Shown: positions 10,670-25,937 of the stretch, one piece after another
How positions within the stretch are numbered: position 1 is the first letter of the stretch
How the letters are laid out: each line of letters opens with the position of its first letter
Assembly: GCF_031583065.1 (NCBI RefSeq)
Contig: NZ_CP134053.1
Span: forward strand, 3,658,001-3,722,000
Length of the DNA stretch: 64,000 bases
Source of the DNA: Streptomyces sp. CGMCC 4.7035
GTDB lineage: Bacteria; Actinomycetota; Actinomycetes; Streptomycetales; Streptomycetaceae
Direction: 5' to 3'
Position numbers and translations under genes: made by a program
Notes under the pieces: model-generated
What the model saw: only the letters and a program-made list of their open reading frames with translations
Databases searched by the model: none
What the model was told of the DNA's origin: nothing

Positions 10670-12502
10670 ATGAGGACGAGAGCAAGGCCCGGCCGTCTGG
10701 TACTGATGGTCGGCATTGTCCTGGCACTCGTGCTGCCGCTGCTGTCGACGACAACGAGCCAGGCCGCCTCGGCCACGTCGCTGAGCGTGCACCTGGCGTC
10801 GACCCGGGGGCCGTCGACCGGCGTGGGGGAGGGGTTCCTCTACGGCATCAGCGAAGACGGCAGCCAGCCCGTGGACCAGTTCCTCCAGCCGCTGGGGATC
10901 AACGCGTTCCGCGGCGGCGGATGGTTCTCCGGCGGCTGGATCAGGGACGGTTACCAGTACGGCTCGGCCACCCGGGCCGACCTCGACTCGATCACCGCGC
11001 AGGCGAAACGGCTCACCCGACCGCCCTATCACGCGCAGTACCAGGTGCTGGTCAGCGACATCTACGGCGCGAACGGCGGCCAGCCGTCGAACACCAGGTA
11101 CCCGTGCGACAACGGCGAATGCTCCAACTGGGTCAGCTTCATCGACTCCACGGTGGGAGCGCTGCAGGCTTCGGGGCTCACGTTCGCCTACGACATCTGG
11201 AACGAGCCGGACATCTCCGCCTTCTGGACCCGGGGTGTGAACAGCGCGCAGTACTTCCGGATGTGGGACACCGCCTACCGGGAGATCCGGCGCATCGCCC
11301 CGCAGGCGCAGATCGTGGGGCCGTCACTCGCGTTCACCCCGCAGAGCAACCCGGGTGAATGGCAGACCTGGCTCGCGCACGTGAAGGCGGCCGGGACGGT
11401 GCCGGACATGATCACCAACCACAACGAGGGCGATGTCGACGACCCGGTCACCGTCGCGCGGGCCCTGAACAGCGGCCTGTCCGCGGCGGGCATCGGTCCG
11501 CTGCCGCTGTCCTCGAACGAGTACCAGCCGGCCGACCGGCAGACCGCCGGGGTGACGGCCTGGTACCTGGCGCGGTTCGCGCAGTCCGGGTACACCAACG
11601 CGATGCGCGGCAACTGGGTGTGCTGCGTCACCCCGAACCTGACCGGGGTCCTGGCCCAGAGCGGGGGCAGCTGGCAGCCGACCGGCAACTGGTGGGCGCT
11701 CCGGGACTACGCCGACATGACCGGCACCCTCGTGGACACGTCCGGCCAGGTCGGTTCGACGGCGATCTCGGCCTCCGAGGACTCCGCGAACAAGCGCGCG
11801 GTGGCGATCATCGGCGACTCGAACGGGTACACCGGCGCCGCGTCCGTGACCTTCGACGGGCTGTCGTCCGTACCCTGGCTGGCGAACGTCGGCGGCGTGC
11901 ACGTCACCGTGCACCGCATCCCGGACCAGGCGCCGCTCGGCGCCCCACAGACGGTGTACGACCAGAACGTGAGCACCTCGGGCGGCTCGATCACCGTGCC
12001 GATCACGTTCCAGGGCGCGCACGACGCGTTCGCCGTCTATCTCACACCGGCCTCGTCCGGCGGCGGGGGCTTCCCGGACGGCTACCACCAACTCGTGGTC
12101 GCCAACAACAACTTGTGCCTGGACGTGTACGGCAACTCCGGCAGCGCGGGCGCCGCGATCGACCAGTGGACCTGCAACGGGCAGGGCAACCAGCAGTTCC
12201 GGTTCGTGCCCGCCTCGGACGGCTACGGGGAACTGCGGGCGCAGAACTCCGGCCTGGACGTGGCGGTGGCCGGCAGTTCCACGGCGGCGGGCACCCCGGA
12301 CATCGTCCAGCAGGCCACCGGCGCGGCGGCGGGCAGCCTCTGGCTGCCCGTGCGGCAGTCCGACGGCTCCTACGAGTTCCAGAACAAGAACAGCGGCCTG
12401 TGCCTGGACGTCTACGGCGCCGGCAGCAACCTGGGGCAGCAACTGGACCAGTGGCAGTGCAAGAACACGCCCGGCACGAACCAGGACTTCATCCTCCGCT
12501 GA
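10670..12502 (+). CDS. Secreted clan GH-A glycosidase (GH39-like) with CBM13
   Basis: Exported retaining glycosidase of 610 residues. Start at ATG 10670, preceded by AGGAGG; the frame is open upstream but has no better start. Signal peptide about 1-33. A TIM-barrel of clan GH-A follows, with a WNEPD acid/base motif (Glu179) and SSNEYQ giving a plausible nucleophile (Glu284). The overall pattern is closest to GH39-like beta-xylosidases and related arabino- or galactosidases, but family and substrate are inferred. Residues about 470-610 are a CBM13 domain almost identical to that of the gene at 106, even at DNA level, although the catalytic parts are unrelated. Confidence 0.8.
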   Translation: MRTRARPGRLVLMVGIVLALVLPLLSTTTSQAASATSLSVHLASTRGPSTGVGEGFLYGISEDGSQPVDQFLQPLGINAFRGGGWFSGGWIRDGYQYGSATRADLDSITAQAKRLTRPPYHAQYQVLVSDIYGANGGQPSNTRYPCDNGECSNWVSFIDSTVGALQASGLTFAYDIWNEPDISAFWTRGVNSAQYFRMWDTAYREIRRIAPQAQIVGPSLAFTPQSNPGEWQTWLAHVKAAGTVPDMITNHNEGDVDDPVTVARALNSGLSAAGIGPLPLSSNEYQPADRQTAGVTAWYLARFAQSGYTNAMRGNWVCCVTPNLTGVLAQSGGSWQPTGNWWALRDYADMTGTLVDTSGQVGSTAISASEDSANKRAVAIIGDSNGYTGAASVTFDGLSSVPWLANVGGVHVTVHRIPDQAPLGAPQTVYDQNVSTSGGSITVPITFQGAHDAFAVYLTPASSGGGGFPDGYHQLVVANNNLCLDVYGNSGSAGAAIDQWTCNGQGNQQFRFVPASDGYGELRAQNSGLDVAVAGSSTAAGTPDIVQQATGAAAGSLWLPVRQSDGSYEFQNKNSGLCLDVYGAGSNLGQQLDQWQCKNTPGTNQDFILR

Positions 12503-12552
12503 CCGCGTCTTAACGGACGCCGGCCCGCGAGCGGCCTTTGGCAACCAGGTAG

Positions 12553-15054
<2,502 letters not shown>

Positions 15055-15112
15055 TCCCGTGACCGCTGACGCTCTTCCTGAGCCCCCTGCCAATCCCTCT
15101 GAGAGGCCCCAC

Positions 15113-18539
<3,427 letters not shown>

Positions 18540-18543
18540 CACA

Positions 18544-18579
18544 CGGGGCCAGGCACGCCACCGCGCGGGCCTGGCCCCG
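18544..18579 (+). terminator. Terminator closing the CBM13 enzyme cluster
   Basis: An 11-bp perfect stem (CGGGGCCAGGC at 18544-18554 with 18569-18579) and a 14-base loop begin five bases after the esterase stop codon. It marks the right edge of the enzyme cluster. Confidence 0.75.
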
Positions 18580-19154
18580 CAGACCTCGATGCGCACGCCA
18601 AGCCGGATCCGCGCAGGCGCCCTGCCGCGCTCCTGGATTGTCGCGGTCTTGCGTCTCCGCGCCTCGTACGTCCGACTCCCGCGTGGACTGCATCGGTGGC
18701 GGCTTTGGAGCCTGGAACTCACTGCAGCCGCACATCGGGCGGCTATCGCTCGCCGCACACCGGCTGAAAAGTGGTTCGGGATCATTTTCCGGATGCTGTT
18801 GGTGGTCTTCACTCACTTTCGCCACGGACGGCGAAGCGCCGGGCTGCAGGGGGTACTTGAACGGCTGGCGGTGATGCTGGCGGGCCGCGTTCGAGGCCGC
18901 CTGACACACGCCCTCGCGGCCAGTGTGACGACCTGCGTCACGCCGCGGTCTCGCTATGGCTGAACTCTGGTGTGCCCGCCCGCAGCGCACCTTTGGCCCA
19001 ATCGTTGCGGGATGCAACGAAACGCGGGGAGACGCGGTGGGTTCCGCCTCGGGCGACGAGCCCTGCTTCGTTCCCGGCAGGAACCTCGTAACGACCGGCC
19101 CGCGGCGCGCCGCACGACGCGACGCGGGCCGTCGAGGATCGGCAAATCTGCAGG
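18580..19154. other. Intergenic stretch, no gene seen
   Basis: I find no reading frame here with convincing codon bias, start site or recognisable motif. It joins the enzyme cluster to a decayed accessory region and probably contains a rearrangement breakpoint, since the next recognisable sequence is only the end of a gene. Confidence 0.5.
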
Positions 19155-19345
19155 TCAGCCCAGTTTGCGGAACAGCCCCTCCTGCACCACGGACACGATC
19201 TGCCCTTCGAGGTTGTAGATGCGGCCCCGGGCAAGGCCCCGGCCCCCCACCGCGATCGGGGACTCCTGGTCGTACAGGAACCATTCGTCCGCGCGGAACG
19301 GCCGGTGGAACCACATGGCGTGGGCGGCGATAGAAGCCGCGAGTG
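19155..19345 (-). pseudogene. tesB: C-terminal fragment of acyl-CoA thioesterase II (TesB)
   Basis: About 62 codons read AHAMWFHRPFRADEWFLYDQ, then SPIAVGGRGLARGRIYNLEG and SVVQEGLFRK before the stop at 19155. This is the conserved end of TesB-type acyl-CoA thioesterases, including the DEW.LY..ESP and GRGLARG signatures of the second hot-dog domain. The first three-quarters of the gene (families are about 285 residues) is absent: upstream of 19345 the similarity stops abruptly. It is therefore a remnant left by deletion or insertion and should not encode an active enzyme. Confidence 0.8.
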
Positions 19346-20113
19346 CTCGGTGACCTGTGTGTTTCTGGCGTAGAGAGCGCCTGGATGCATACTCCGCACA
19401 CCATGCGCACACTCGTGCGATGGGTGGTAGTCAGTGCATCCAACGAGTTGCTGTAGGCGCGCTGGTTGAATGCCGCAGGTTTGCTGTACGGAGGGGAGCC
19501 AGCAGATTCTTCGTCTGCTGGTGGTACACGCCTGATCGCGCTCCTGACCTGCGACAAAGAGCGGAAACGTCGAGTGCCAGGCTGAGTCGGTCCGCACCTG
19601 GTCCGGATCTTGATGAGTGGTACGTGGTGCTAGCGAGTGGGCCGCGGTACCACATGGCACAGGTTGTAGAGACCGTATTCGGGCGTCCACGTCAGTCCAG
19701 GGCGGGTGTGTAGTGGCAGGTCAGGGCATCGCAGTCCGGGGGAGTCGGCGTAGTTGGTGACAGACGTGTGACAGCGCCTGTGAGAGAGGCGTTCGACGGC
19801 AAGCCCCTGCAGACGCGGCCGGAGGGCGCTTCCGCTGCAGCTCCGGCGGTGGCACCGCACCCCCCGGTTCTCCTCCAGCGAGCACTTGACGCGAGGGCGT
19901 AGTGATGACAGACACCTGCGGTAGACGCGGCCCGGGGCCCTTGCGACCAACAGGTCATAGCCTTCGCCTCTGCAAAGTCGAATGCCCTTGGAGGTGTCTG
20001 AGGCGATGCCTGCCCCCGCCAAGGGGCGCACGGGCTTCTCGTCTGCGGGCTGTTCATGGTCGCGCAAGCCTGCCAACATCTCTTTGTCCCGGTGCGGAGA
20101 TTGGGGGTCTCGC
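19346..20113. other. Unassigned region upstream of the AIPR gene
   Basis: No frame here looks like a real gene. A minus-strand frame (19630-20133, ending LYNLCHVVPRPTR) is open but shows poor codon bias and no ribosome site. A short perfect hairpin (CCAGCAGA, seven-base loop, TCTGCTGG) lies at 19499-19521. GC content looks lower than in the enzyme cluster, in keeping with imported DNA. Confidence 0.4.
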
Positions 20114-21853
20114 GTGGTGTCGGTGCAGAGCAATGATCAGCGGCTGCTGGAGCGCATCTTGGAGGACCAGCATCGTAAGCTCGCGCCGGACAAGAGCCGG
20201 GACGACTTCTTCACGTTCTTCGCCGCGGATAAGGCTCTGCAGGACTGGGACCTGGACAACGACGAGATCACGGACGGCATCGTCGACGGTGCGCACGACT
20301 GCGGAATTGACGGTATCTGGACGTTCGTGGACGAGCGCTACATCACCGCTGACGCGCATCAGTTCCTTCCGCCACGTGCTGGCAAGATCGAGCTGGTCAT
20401 CCTGCAGGCGAAGAACTCGTCGGGTTACCAGGAGTCTGTGATCGAGAAGCTTCACTTCCATCTGCCGGCTCTGCTGGATATGGGCCGGGAGGAGGAGGAT
20501 CTGGTTCCGCACACCAATGCCAAACTGCTTGAGCGTACGCGCCGCTTCCTGCACATCCTCGAGGAACTGGCGTCTTCGTTCCCGCAGGTTCACATCAAGG
20601 TGATCTATGCGAACAAGTCGGCAGAGACGCCGCACCCCAACGTAAAGGCCAAGGGTGACCGGCTCAGGCGGGAACTTGCGAAGATCACGTCCGATACGCG
20701 GGCTGACTTGGAGTACCTCAACGCTGCTGACTTGCGCGAGCGGACTGCCCGTGGAGCAAAAGCCGTCGCACAGCTGGTGTTCACCGAAACGCCGATGAGC
20801 ACGTCGCTCGGCGAGGGATACGTATGTCTGGCGCGGCTGGATGAGTACTACCGCTTCATCACGTCCGACAACGAGGCGTTGCGCCTGGAGTTGTTCGAGT
20901 CAAACGTGCGCGACTACGCGGGATCCACCGCCGTCAACAACGCCATCGGTGAGACCCTGAGGTCCGGTACCGGCGAGGACTTCTGGTGGTTCAACAACGG
21001 CGTCACCGTCGTCGCGGACGCCGCCCAGATCGCCGGCAAGAAGATCGTGGTCAGGGAGCCTCAGATCGTCAACGGGCTACAGACCAGCCACGAGATCTAC
21101 AGCTACTTCCAGAACGGCGGCCAGCACCGCGATCGGTCCCTCCTGGTGAAGATCGTGGTCGCTCCTGAGAGCGGCACGGCTCGCGACCGCATCATCCGGG
21201 CGACCAACAGCCAGACCCAACTGCCCGCCGGCGCATTGCGCGCCACAGAGTCCATCCAGAAGGACATCGAGGAGAGCCTCGGCCACGCGGGCGGCTACTA
21301 CTACGAGCGCCGGGCCAGCTACTACCGCAACCTCGGGTTCCCACTGGACCGGGTCGTCAGCATGGCCCGGCTCGCCCGCGAGTTCACCGCCTTCGTGCTG
21401 CGCGAACCGCACACCGCGCTGCGGCACTCCGACGCGCTGCTGCTCGACGACCAGCACTACGCCCAGATCTTCTCGCCGCGGCACGATCTGGACATCTACC
21501 GTCTGTGTCTCGATGTGCACACCAGGCTGCGCACGTTTCTCACTCGGTACGCCGAAGACCGTCCCTTGCTGGGGGATTCGCTCGAGAACTGGCTCTACCC
21601 GCTGGCGGCCATGTCCGCCTACACCCTCACACGGCTACGGCAGCCGTCGCCGCGGGACCTTCTCAATATCGATCTCGACCATCTCAGCGACGACTTGATG
21701 TTCCGCATGACAGGAACTCTGGAACAGAACTTCAAGAGCGTCCTGCGCCGTAACAAGGCCGGCGGCGTGGACCGGATCGCCCGTACGGCCGACTTCACCA
21801 CCAAGATCCGCCAAGCCGTCGTGTCTCAGAGCCGCTATCACATCGAGGGCTGA
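20114..21853 (+). CDS. AIPR-family abortive-infection protein
   Basis: 579-residue cytosolic protein of the AIPR family (abortive infection phage resistance). The hallmark blocks are present: FWWFNNGVTVVAD (about 289-301) and IVNGLQTSHEIY (about 318-329), then a LPAGALRATESIQKDIE region. The N-terminal part (about 60-110, GIDGIW..ELVILQAKNS) has a restriction-endonuclease-like look, with acidic residues ahead of a QAK motif. Family members act in phage defence and in some modification-dependent restriction modules. Start taken as GTG 20114, six bases after GGGGG; GTG 20117 or ATG 20006 are alternatives. It stands apart from the metabolic genes and is followed by another possible nuclease gene. 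Confidence 0.82.
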   Translation: MVSVQSNDQRLLERILEDQHRKLAPDKSRDDFFTFFAADKALQDWDLDNDEITDGIVDGAHDCGIDGIWTFVDERYITADAHQFLPPRAGKIELVILQAKNSSGYQESVIEKLHFHLPALLDMGREEEDLVPHTNAKLLERTRRFLHILEELASSFPQVHIKVIYANKSAETPHPNVKAKGDRLRRELAKITSDTRADLEYLNAADLRERTARGAKAVAQLVFTETPMSTSLGEGYVCLARLDEYYRFITSDNEALRLELFESNVRDYAGSTAVNNAIGETLRSGTGEDFWWFNNGVTVVADAAQIAGKKIVVREPQIVNGLQTSHEIYSYFQNGGQHRDRSLLVKIVVAPESGTARDRIIRATNSQTQLPAGALRATESIQKDIEESLGHAGGYYYERRASYYRNLGFPLDRVVSMARLAREFTAFVLREPHTALRHSDALLLDDQHYAQIFSPRHDLDIYRLCLDVHTRLRTFLTRYAEDRPLLGDSLENWLYPLAAMSAYTLTRLRQPSPRDLLNIDLDHLSDDLMFRMTGTLEQNFKSVLRRNKAGGVDRIARTADFTTKIRQAVVSQSRYHIEG

Positions 21854-22076
21854 GCGTTCCGGCGATCCCCCCGCCCGCCGGTCTTGATCCGAGCCGCGCA
21901 TCTCGCACCTGTGCCCCCGTCGGAGGCCAAACCGGCCGGTGGGCTTCCTCGGGGCGGCCACTTCAACAGGGGCCCGGAAGGAGTGAGAACGGCTGACTCG
22001 GTTGAGCCCTGCGGTCGTCGGGACACAGTGGAAATGGAATGAGAAGGGCCTGCAGAGCGACCTACGATCGTCTGTC

Positions 22077-23240
22077 ATGGGTGTATACGCGAGCCGGAAT
22101 CGGACGGATGCGGCGCCGAAGCGGGCGGCCGAGTCACAGGCCGAGTTCTTCGAGAGGGTCGCCGGTCCGTTCTGGGACCAGGTTCGGGATGTGATCAACG
22201 AATGGTGGTCGCGCTTCCCTGACCGGGCTCAGCCCGGCCTGCTCAGCCGACTGCGGGACCGAAACTCCGACACGAACGTCTTCTCCGCGCTGTGGGAGTT
22301 GTACCTGCACGCGATGTTGCTCGGTTCCGGTTGCAGCGTGGAGGTTGAGCGGCAGACGGGAACAGGTGGCTATAGGCCCGACTTCCTGGTTACGTGCGGC
22401 AACGAGCAGTTCGTCGTCGAGGCGATCTGGAAGGCTCAGAAGCGTGACGCTGGGGCTTACTCGCTCCCACCGCAGTTGAGCGATGCCATCGATCGCTTGC
22501 CGAGTCCGAACTTCTTCGTATCGTGCGAACTGCACAGCGCCGGTGCGGCAACGCCGCCGCAAAGACGGCTGAAGTCCGGGCTGACGCGATGGCTTGCAAG
22601 CTTGGACCCCGACCAGGTCATCGCCGACCATGAGCGCAAGGTGCCGCTTCCCAGTCACACTTGGCATGAGGCTGGCTGGTGCCTCACGTTTCAAGCGATC
22701 CCCCGCAGCCCAGGCAAGCGTGGCAATCCATCCAGCAGGACAATCGGCGTCTACCCCTCGGCATGGGCGGTCGAGGACGGATCGGAGCGAGTGCTTCACG
22801 CCGTCACACACAAGGGCGGGAAGTATGGTGACCTGGAGCTTCCATTCATCGTGGCGCTAGGCCATGCAGCCGACTTCCCCGAAGATGAGGACATCGAGAG
22901 AGCGCTGTACGGGAGTACGGTCGAGTACGCCTACGACAGCGGATCGACCTTGAGCCGCAAGCCCGATGGCTACTGGACTGCCACCTACGACCATGCCCAC
23001 AGCCGTGTCAGCGGCGTGCTCGTCGTGAACAACCCAGCACCCTGGACCTGGACGAAAAACACTCCCGTTCTCTGGCAAAGCCCGGATCCTGCCTCGCTTC
23101 CTGCCCCCATCTTTCCTACCTGGGCAACGACGCAACTGGCTGGGATCCAGGTCGAGCGCCAGCCCGCGATTCGCTCCGTCCACACTGCTCTCGGTCTGCC
23201 GGAACGCTGGCCGACCGGCGACGCCTTCCCCCGGGAGTGA
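22077..23240 (+). CDS. Hypothetical protein with possible PD-(D/E)XK nuclease core
   Basis: 387 residues, family not recognised. Residues 70-120 run ALWELYLHAM..YRPDFLV..EQFVVEAIWKAQK, which has the spacing of a PD-(D/E)XK nuclease site (Asp102, Glu115 and Lys119, a relaxed E-x3-K). The rest is mixed alpha/beta with a Trp-rich C-terminal half and no membrane segment or export signal. ATG 22077 is chosen: TACGAT lies about ten bases upstream, as expected of a -10 box for a leaderless message, and no Shine-Dalgarno is seen; ATG 22002 is the alternative. It lies 223 bases after the AIPR gene on the same strand, so a joint role in phage defence is possible but inferred. Confidence 0.65.
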   Translation: MGVYASRNRTDAAPKRAAESQAEFFERVAGPFWDQVRDVINEWWSRFPDRAQPGLLSRLRDRNSDTNVFSALWELYLHAMLLGSGCSVEVERQTGTGGYRPDFLVTCGNEQFVVEAIWKAQKRDAGAYSLPPQLSDAIDRLPSPNFFVSCELHSAGAATPPQRRLKSGLTRWLASLDPDQVIADHERKVPLPSHTWHEAGWCLTFQAIPRSPGKRGNPSSRTIGVYPSAWAVEDGSERVLHAVTHKGGKYGDLELPFIVALGHAADFPEDEDIERALYGSTVEYAYDSGSTLSRKPDGYWTATYDHAHSRVSGVLVVNNPAPWTWTKNTPVLWQSPDPASLPAPIFPTWATTQLAGIQVERQPAIRSVHTALGLPERWPTGDAFPRE

Positions 23241-23439
23241 CCCGAGATGACGGCAGCGGCGCCGTCCGTCTCGACAGCTACACCCCGGTGAGATCACCTC
23301 ATACACACGGCAGCGTTCGTTGAGAAGCGATTCCCAAACCGAAGGTAGGGTCACGTTTTCCCAGGTGAGGTGTGTGGCCGTCGCTCGTTAGGCATGCTCG
23401 GGCCGTCGTGTCGGTGCGGGGCGTGCTGGGAGGTGGCGG

Positions 23440-23934
23440 ATGGCGTCGGTGCTGGGGGTGCTGGAGCGGCGTGAGCGGGTGGCGTTGGCTCGGGCGGAGG
23501 AGCTGAGGGCCGAGCTGGAACGGCTTCAAGCCGCTGTCGCGGAGGCGGAGGAGGCCGCGCGGCGCGCGGTCATCGCTCGCGAGGAGACCGTCGAGGCCCT
23601 GGCCGAGGCGGCCGATGAAGCCGCTGTATCCGAGGCGCCGACGGCAGCGGTGCCAGTCGCGGTCGGCGTCGGACAGCGGGTCGAGGTGCCGCTGTGGCGC
23701 GAGGGGATGGGGACCGAGGTGCTTCCGCCGGACTGCGCGCGGATCGTGGCTCTGGTCCGGGAGGACGCGGCCGGCGGTGGAGAGGGGGTGCGGGCGCGGG
23801 CGATGCGCGAGCATCTGGACTGGCCGGCCAGTGACGCGAGGGAGCAGGCGGCGCGGTTTCGGGCGAAGCGGCTGGTGGAGCGGGGCTGGTTGGCCGAGGG
23901 GCGGCCGGGGTTGTTCAGGCCGCGGACCGGTTGA
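23440..23934 (+). CDS. IS passenger protein, coiled coil plus winged-helix-like end
   Basis: 164 residues inside the IS5 element. Residues 1-55 are an Ala/Glu/Arg-rich coiled coil (ERRERVALARAEELRAELER and on). Residues 85-164 look like a small winged helix: DCARIVALVREDAAG, VRARAMREHLDW, RAKRLVERGWLAEGRPGLF. The same closing pattern (RLV.RG.L.E..PGLF) occurs in the protein at 59856, beside another transposase fossil, so this is a recurring IS-linked accessory protein, probably DNA-binding. GGGAGG lies a few bases before the ATG. Role unknown. Confidence 0.6.
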   Translation: MASVLGVLERRERVALARAEELRAELERLQAAVAEAEEAARRAVIAREETVEALAEAADEAAVSEAPTAAVPVAVGVGQRVEVPLWREGMGTEVLPPDCARIVALVREDAAGGGEGVRARAMREHLDWPASDAREQAARFRAKRLVERGWLAEGRPGLFRPRTG

Positions 23935-24853
23935 GGCGGCGGGGTGCCGGTCGGCCGGAGCGGGCCAGGCGGCGGGTGGCGGGGATGCTCGCGGCCCACC
24001 AGGCCATCGCCTCGGCGCTGTCGATGCGGGTCTCGTAGTCCCGGGCGAGGCGCCGGGCCCGGATCAGGTGGGAGAAACTGCGCTCGACGACCCAGCGGCG
24101 CGGCAGCACCACGAACCCTGTGGTGTCGTCGCTGCGCTTGACGACGGTCAGCGTGAGGGCCAGGACGGCGTGGGCGAAGCTGACCAGCCAGCCGGTGTAG
24201 CCGCCGTCGGCCCAGACCAGGGCGATGCGATGGTGTTCGGCGCGCAGTTGTTCGAGGAGGTCGCGGCCGGCGTCGTTGTCCTTGACCGAGGCGGCGGTGA
24301 CCAGCACGGTCAGCAGCAGGCCCAGGGTGTCCACGGCGATGTGCCGCTTCCTCCCATTGATCTTCTTCCCGGCGTCATAGCCGCGGGTGGCCGCGCCGAC
24401 GGTGGCGTCGGCCTTCACCGACTGCGAGTCGATGATCGCGGCGGTGGGCGCCTGCTTCTTCCCGGCCAGGGCGCGCAGCATTGTGCGCAGCCGGCCGTAG
24501 AGCTCCTTGATGAAGTCGTTGTCGCGCCAGCGGCGGAAGAACCGGTACACGGCCCGCCATTTGGGGAAGTCGGCGGGCAGGCTGGCCCAGCGCACGCCCT
24601 CGGCGACCAGGTAGCGCACCGCGTCGATCAGCTGGCGGTAGCAGTAGCCCTCCGGGCGGCCTCCCTTGCCGTTCAGCCAGGCCGGGACGGGCAGCAGTGG
24701 CCGCACGATCGCCCACTCCGAGTCGGTGAGGTCGGAGCCGTAGCGGCGGCTCCGGTCCGGCTGGTCGGCGGCATTCCCGAGCCGGTGTGCGAGGCAATCG
24801 CACGACATGCCGGAACGGGACGCGGACGGAGCAAGCACGCCGCGGTGGGACAC
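23915..24853 (-). CDS. IS5-family DDE transposase
   Basis: 312 residues. N-terminal DUF4096-type domain (LTDSEWAIVRPLLPVPAWLN, GVRWASLPADFPKWRAVYRF) and a DDE catalytic core: first Asp in IIDSQSVKAD, second in VWADGGYTG, Glu in VVERSFSHLI. No frameshift or stop is visible, so the enzyme may be active. The exact start is uncertain; translation could also begin nearer the SRRYGSDLTD segment. Its 3' end overlaps the convergent passenger gene by 20 bases. Confidence 0.88.
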   Translation of the reverse strand: MSHRGVLAPSASRSGMSCDCLAHRLGNAADQPDRSRRYGSDLTDSEWAIVRPLLPVPAWLNGKGGRPEGYCYRQLIDAVRYLVAEGVRWASLPADFPKWRAVYRFFRRWRDNDFIKELYGRLRTMLRALAGKKQAPTAAIIDSQSVKADATVGAATRGYDAGKKINGRKRHIAVDTLGLLLTVLVTAASVKDNDAGRDLLEQLRAEHHRIALVWADGGYTGWLVSFAHAVLALTLTVVKRSDDTTGFVVLPRRWVVERSFSHLIRARRLARDYETRIDSAEAMAWWAASIPATRRLARSGRPAPRRLNRSAA

Positions 24854-25004
24854 CAGGGCCTCCTGATGATTCGATGACTCGACATCACCGAACTGTGCAG
24901 GAGGCCCTTCTCTTACGCGCCGGCTGCGGAGCGATCACCCGAACGAGGCTGATGCGCGCGGAAGTTCGAGCAGCAGCCGTATCCCTCGGTTTGTAGATCG
25001 CTTC

Positions 25005-25835
25005 TTACCCGAGGAGGGACTGCGTCCCGATGACGTTCAGGAGCGCCAGCCGGTCGGCGTCCTCGGTGCCGGGCTGGGCGGAGTAGACCATGATGCGCAG
25101 GTCGCTGCCGGTGACGCTGAGGATGTCGCAGTCCAGGGTCAGCGCGCCGACAATGGGGTGGTCGATGGTCTTGCGGGCGGCCTGGTGCTCGCCGACCGCG
25201 CCCGACTCCCACAGCGTCTCGAAGTGGGCGCTGCGGCGGCGCAGTTCGGCGATGAGGGCCTTGAGGTTTGCGTCGTCGGGGTAGCGGGCGGCGGCGCGGC
25301 GCAGGTCGGCGACGAGGGAGGCCTGCAGGGCGCCCCTGGATTCGGGCGTCTGGCGCACGCGGTGGTCGGGGTTGAGGAAGTTGCGCCAGACGCCGTTGAG
25401 GTCGTCGCCCTGCCATTCGCCCATGAGGGCGGTGTAGAGGGGGTTGGCGAGCAGTTGGTTCCAGGCGGCGTCGAAGACGGCGACGGGTGTGCCGGCCAGG
25501 CGGTCCAGCATGCGGTGGACGCCGGGGGTGATGTGCCGCGGGACCATGCCGGGCCCGGGCGGCGCGAGGCCGGCCAGGCGGAACAGGTGGGCGCGTTCGT
25601 CCTGGGTGAGCCGCAGGGCGCGGGCCAGGGCTTCGACGATCTGGGGTGAGGGGCTGGTGGCGCGTCCCTGTTCCAGCCGGATGATGTAGTCGGCGGAGAT
25701 GCCGGCCAGCTGGGACAGTTCCTCGCGGCGCAGCCCGGCGGCACGCCGGCGACCCCCGCCGGGCAGGCCGACGGCCTGGGGCGGGACGTGATCGCGCCAG
25801 TGACGTAGGGCCGCGCCGAGTTCTGTGGTCGCCAT
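25005..25835 (-). CDS. XRE-family regulator with MmyB-like ligand domain
   Basis: 276 residues. Helix-turn-helix at about 28-80 (LRREELSQLAGISADYIIRL) followed by a PAS-like MmyB ligand-binding domain (about 105-270; VFDAAWNQLLANPLYTALMG, SGRALQASLVADLRR-like helices, DCDILSV). These actinobacterial regulators usually sit divergently from a short-chain dehydrogenase or related oxidoreductase and repress it, which is the arrangement here: the divergent gene is at 25938. Its stop codon is separated from the IS5 terminal repeat by a single base, so the IS inserted at the very end of the gene or trimmed it. Confidence 0.88.
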   Translation of the reverse strand: MATTELGAALRHWRDHVPPQAVGLPGGGRRRAAGLRREELSQLAGISADYIIRLEQGRATSPSPQIVEALARALRLTQDERAHLFRLAGLAPPGPGMVPRHITPGVHRMLDRLAGTPVAVFDAAWNQLLANPLYTALMGEWQGDDLNGVWRNFLNPDHRVRQTPESRGALQASLVADLRRAAARYPDDANLKALIAELRRRSAHFETLWESGAVGEHQAARKTIDHPIVGALTLDCDILSVTGSDLRIMVYSAQPGTEDADRLALLNVIGTQSLLG

Positions 25836-25863
25836 ACCGTCGATTGTGGCAAATGAGTCGATG

Positions 25864-25910
25864 ACCAGCCTGGTACTGCCATTCCCAGGAAAACCGGTCT
25901 ACTGGCTGGT
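25864..25910. promoter_or_regulatory. Palindromic operator between XRE regulator and oxidoreductase
   Basis: The 102-base divergent gap contains nested inverted repeats: ACCAGCC (25864-25870) with GGCTGGT (25904-25910), and inside it CCTGG (25869-25873) with CCAGG (25885-25889). This is the obvious binding region for the XRE/MmyB protein controlling both directions. Confidence 0.5.
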
Positions 25911-25937
25911 CGCAGGGCCCTCGCCGACCGTGGAGGC

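Larger units (their letters stand above)
23325..25003 (+). mobile_element. IS5-family insertion sequence, complete
   Basis: About 1.68 kb bounded by imperfect terminal inverted repeats: left AAGCGATTCCCAAACCGAAG, right end complementary to AAGCGATCTACAAACCGAGG. Inside are two convergent frames, a coiled-coil/winged-helix passenger (23440-23934) and a DDE transposase (24853-23915), overlapping by 20 bases at their 3' ends. The right end abuts the stop codon of the XRE gene. I see no clear target duplication. A deletion derivative of the same element lies at 28393-28916 in the same orientation. Confidence 0.8.

Noticed and set aside
19630..20133. Minus-strand frame of 167 residues before the AIPR gene
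   Set aside because: No ribosome site, irregular composition rich in Arg/Cys/Ser, and it overlaps the likely AIPR start region.
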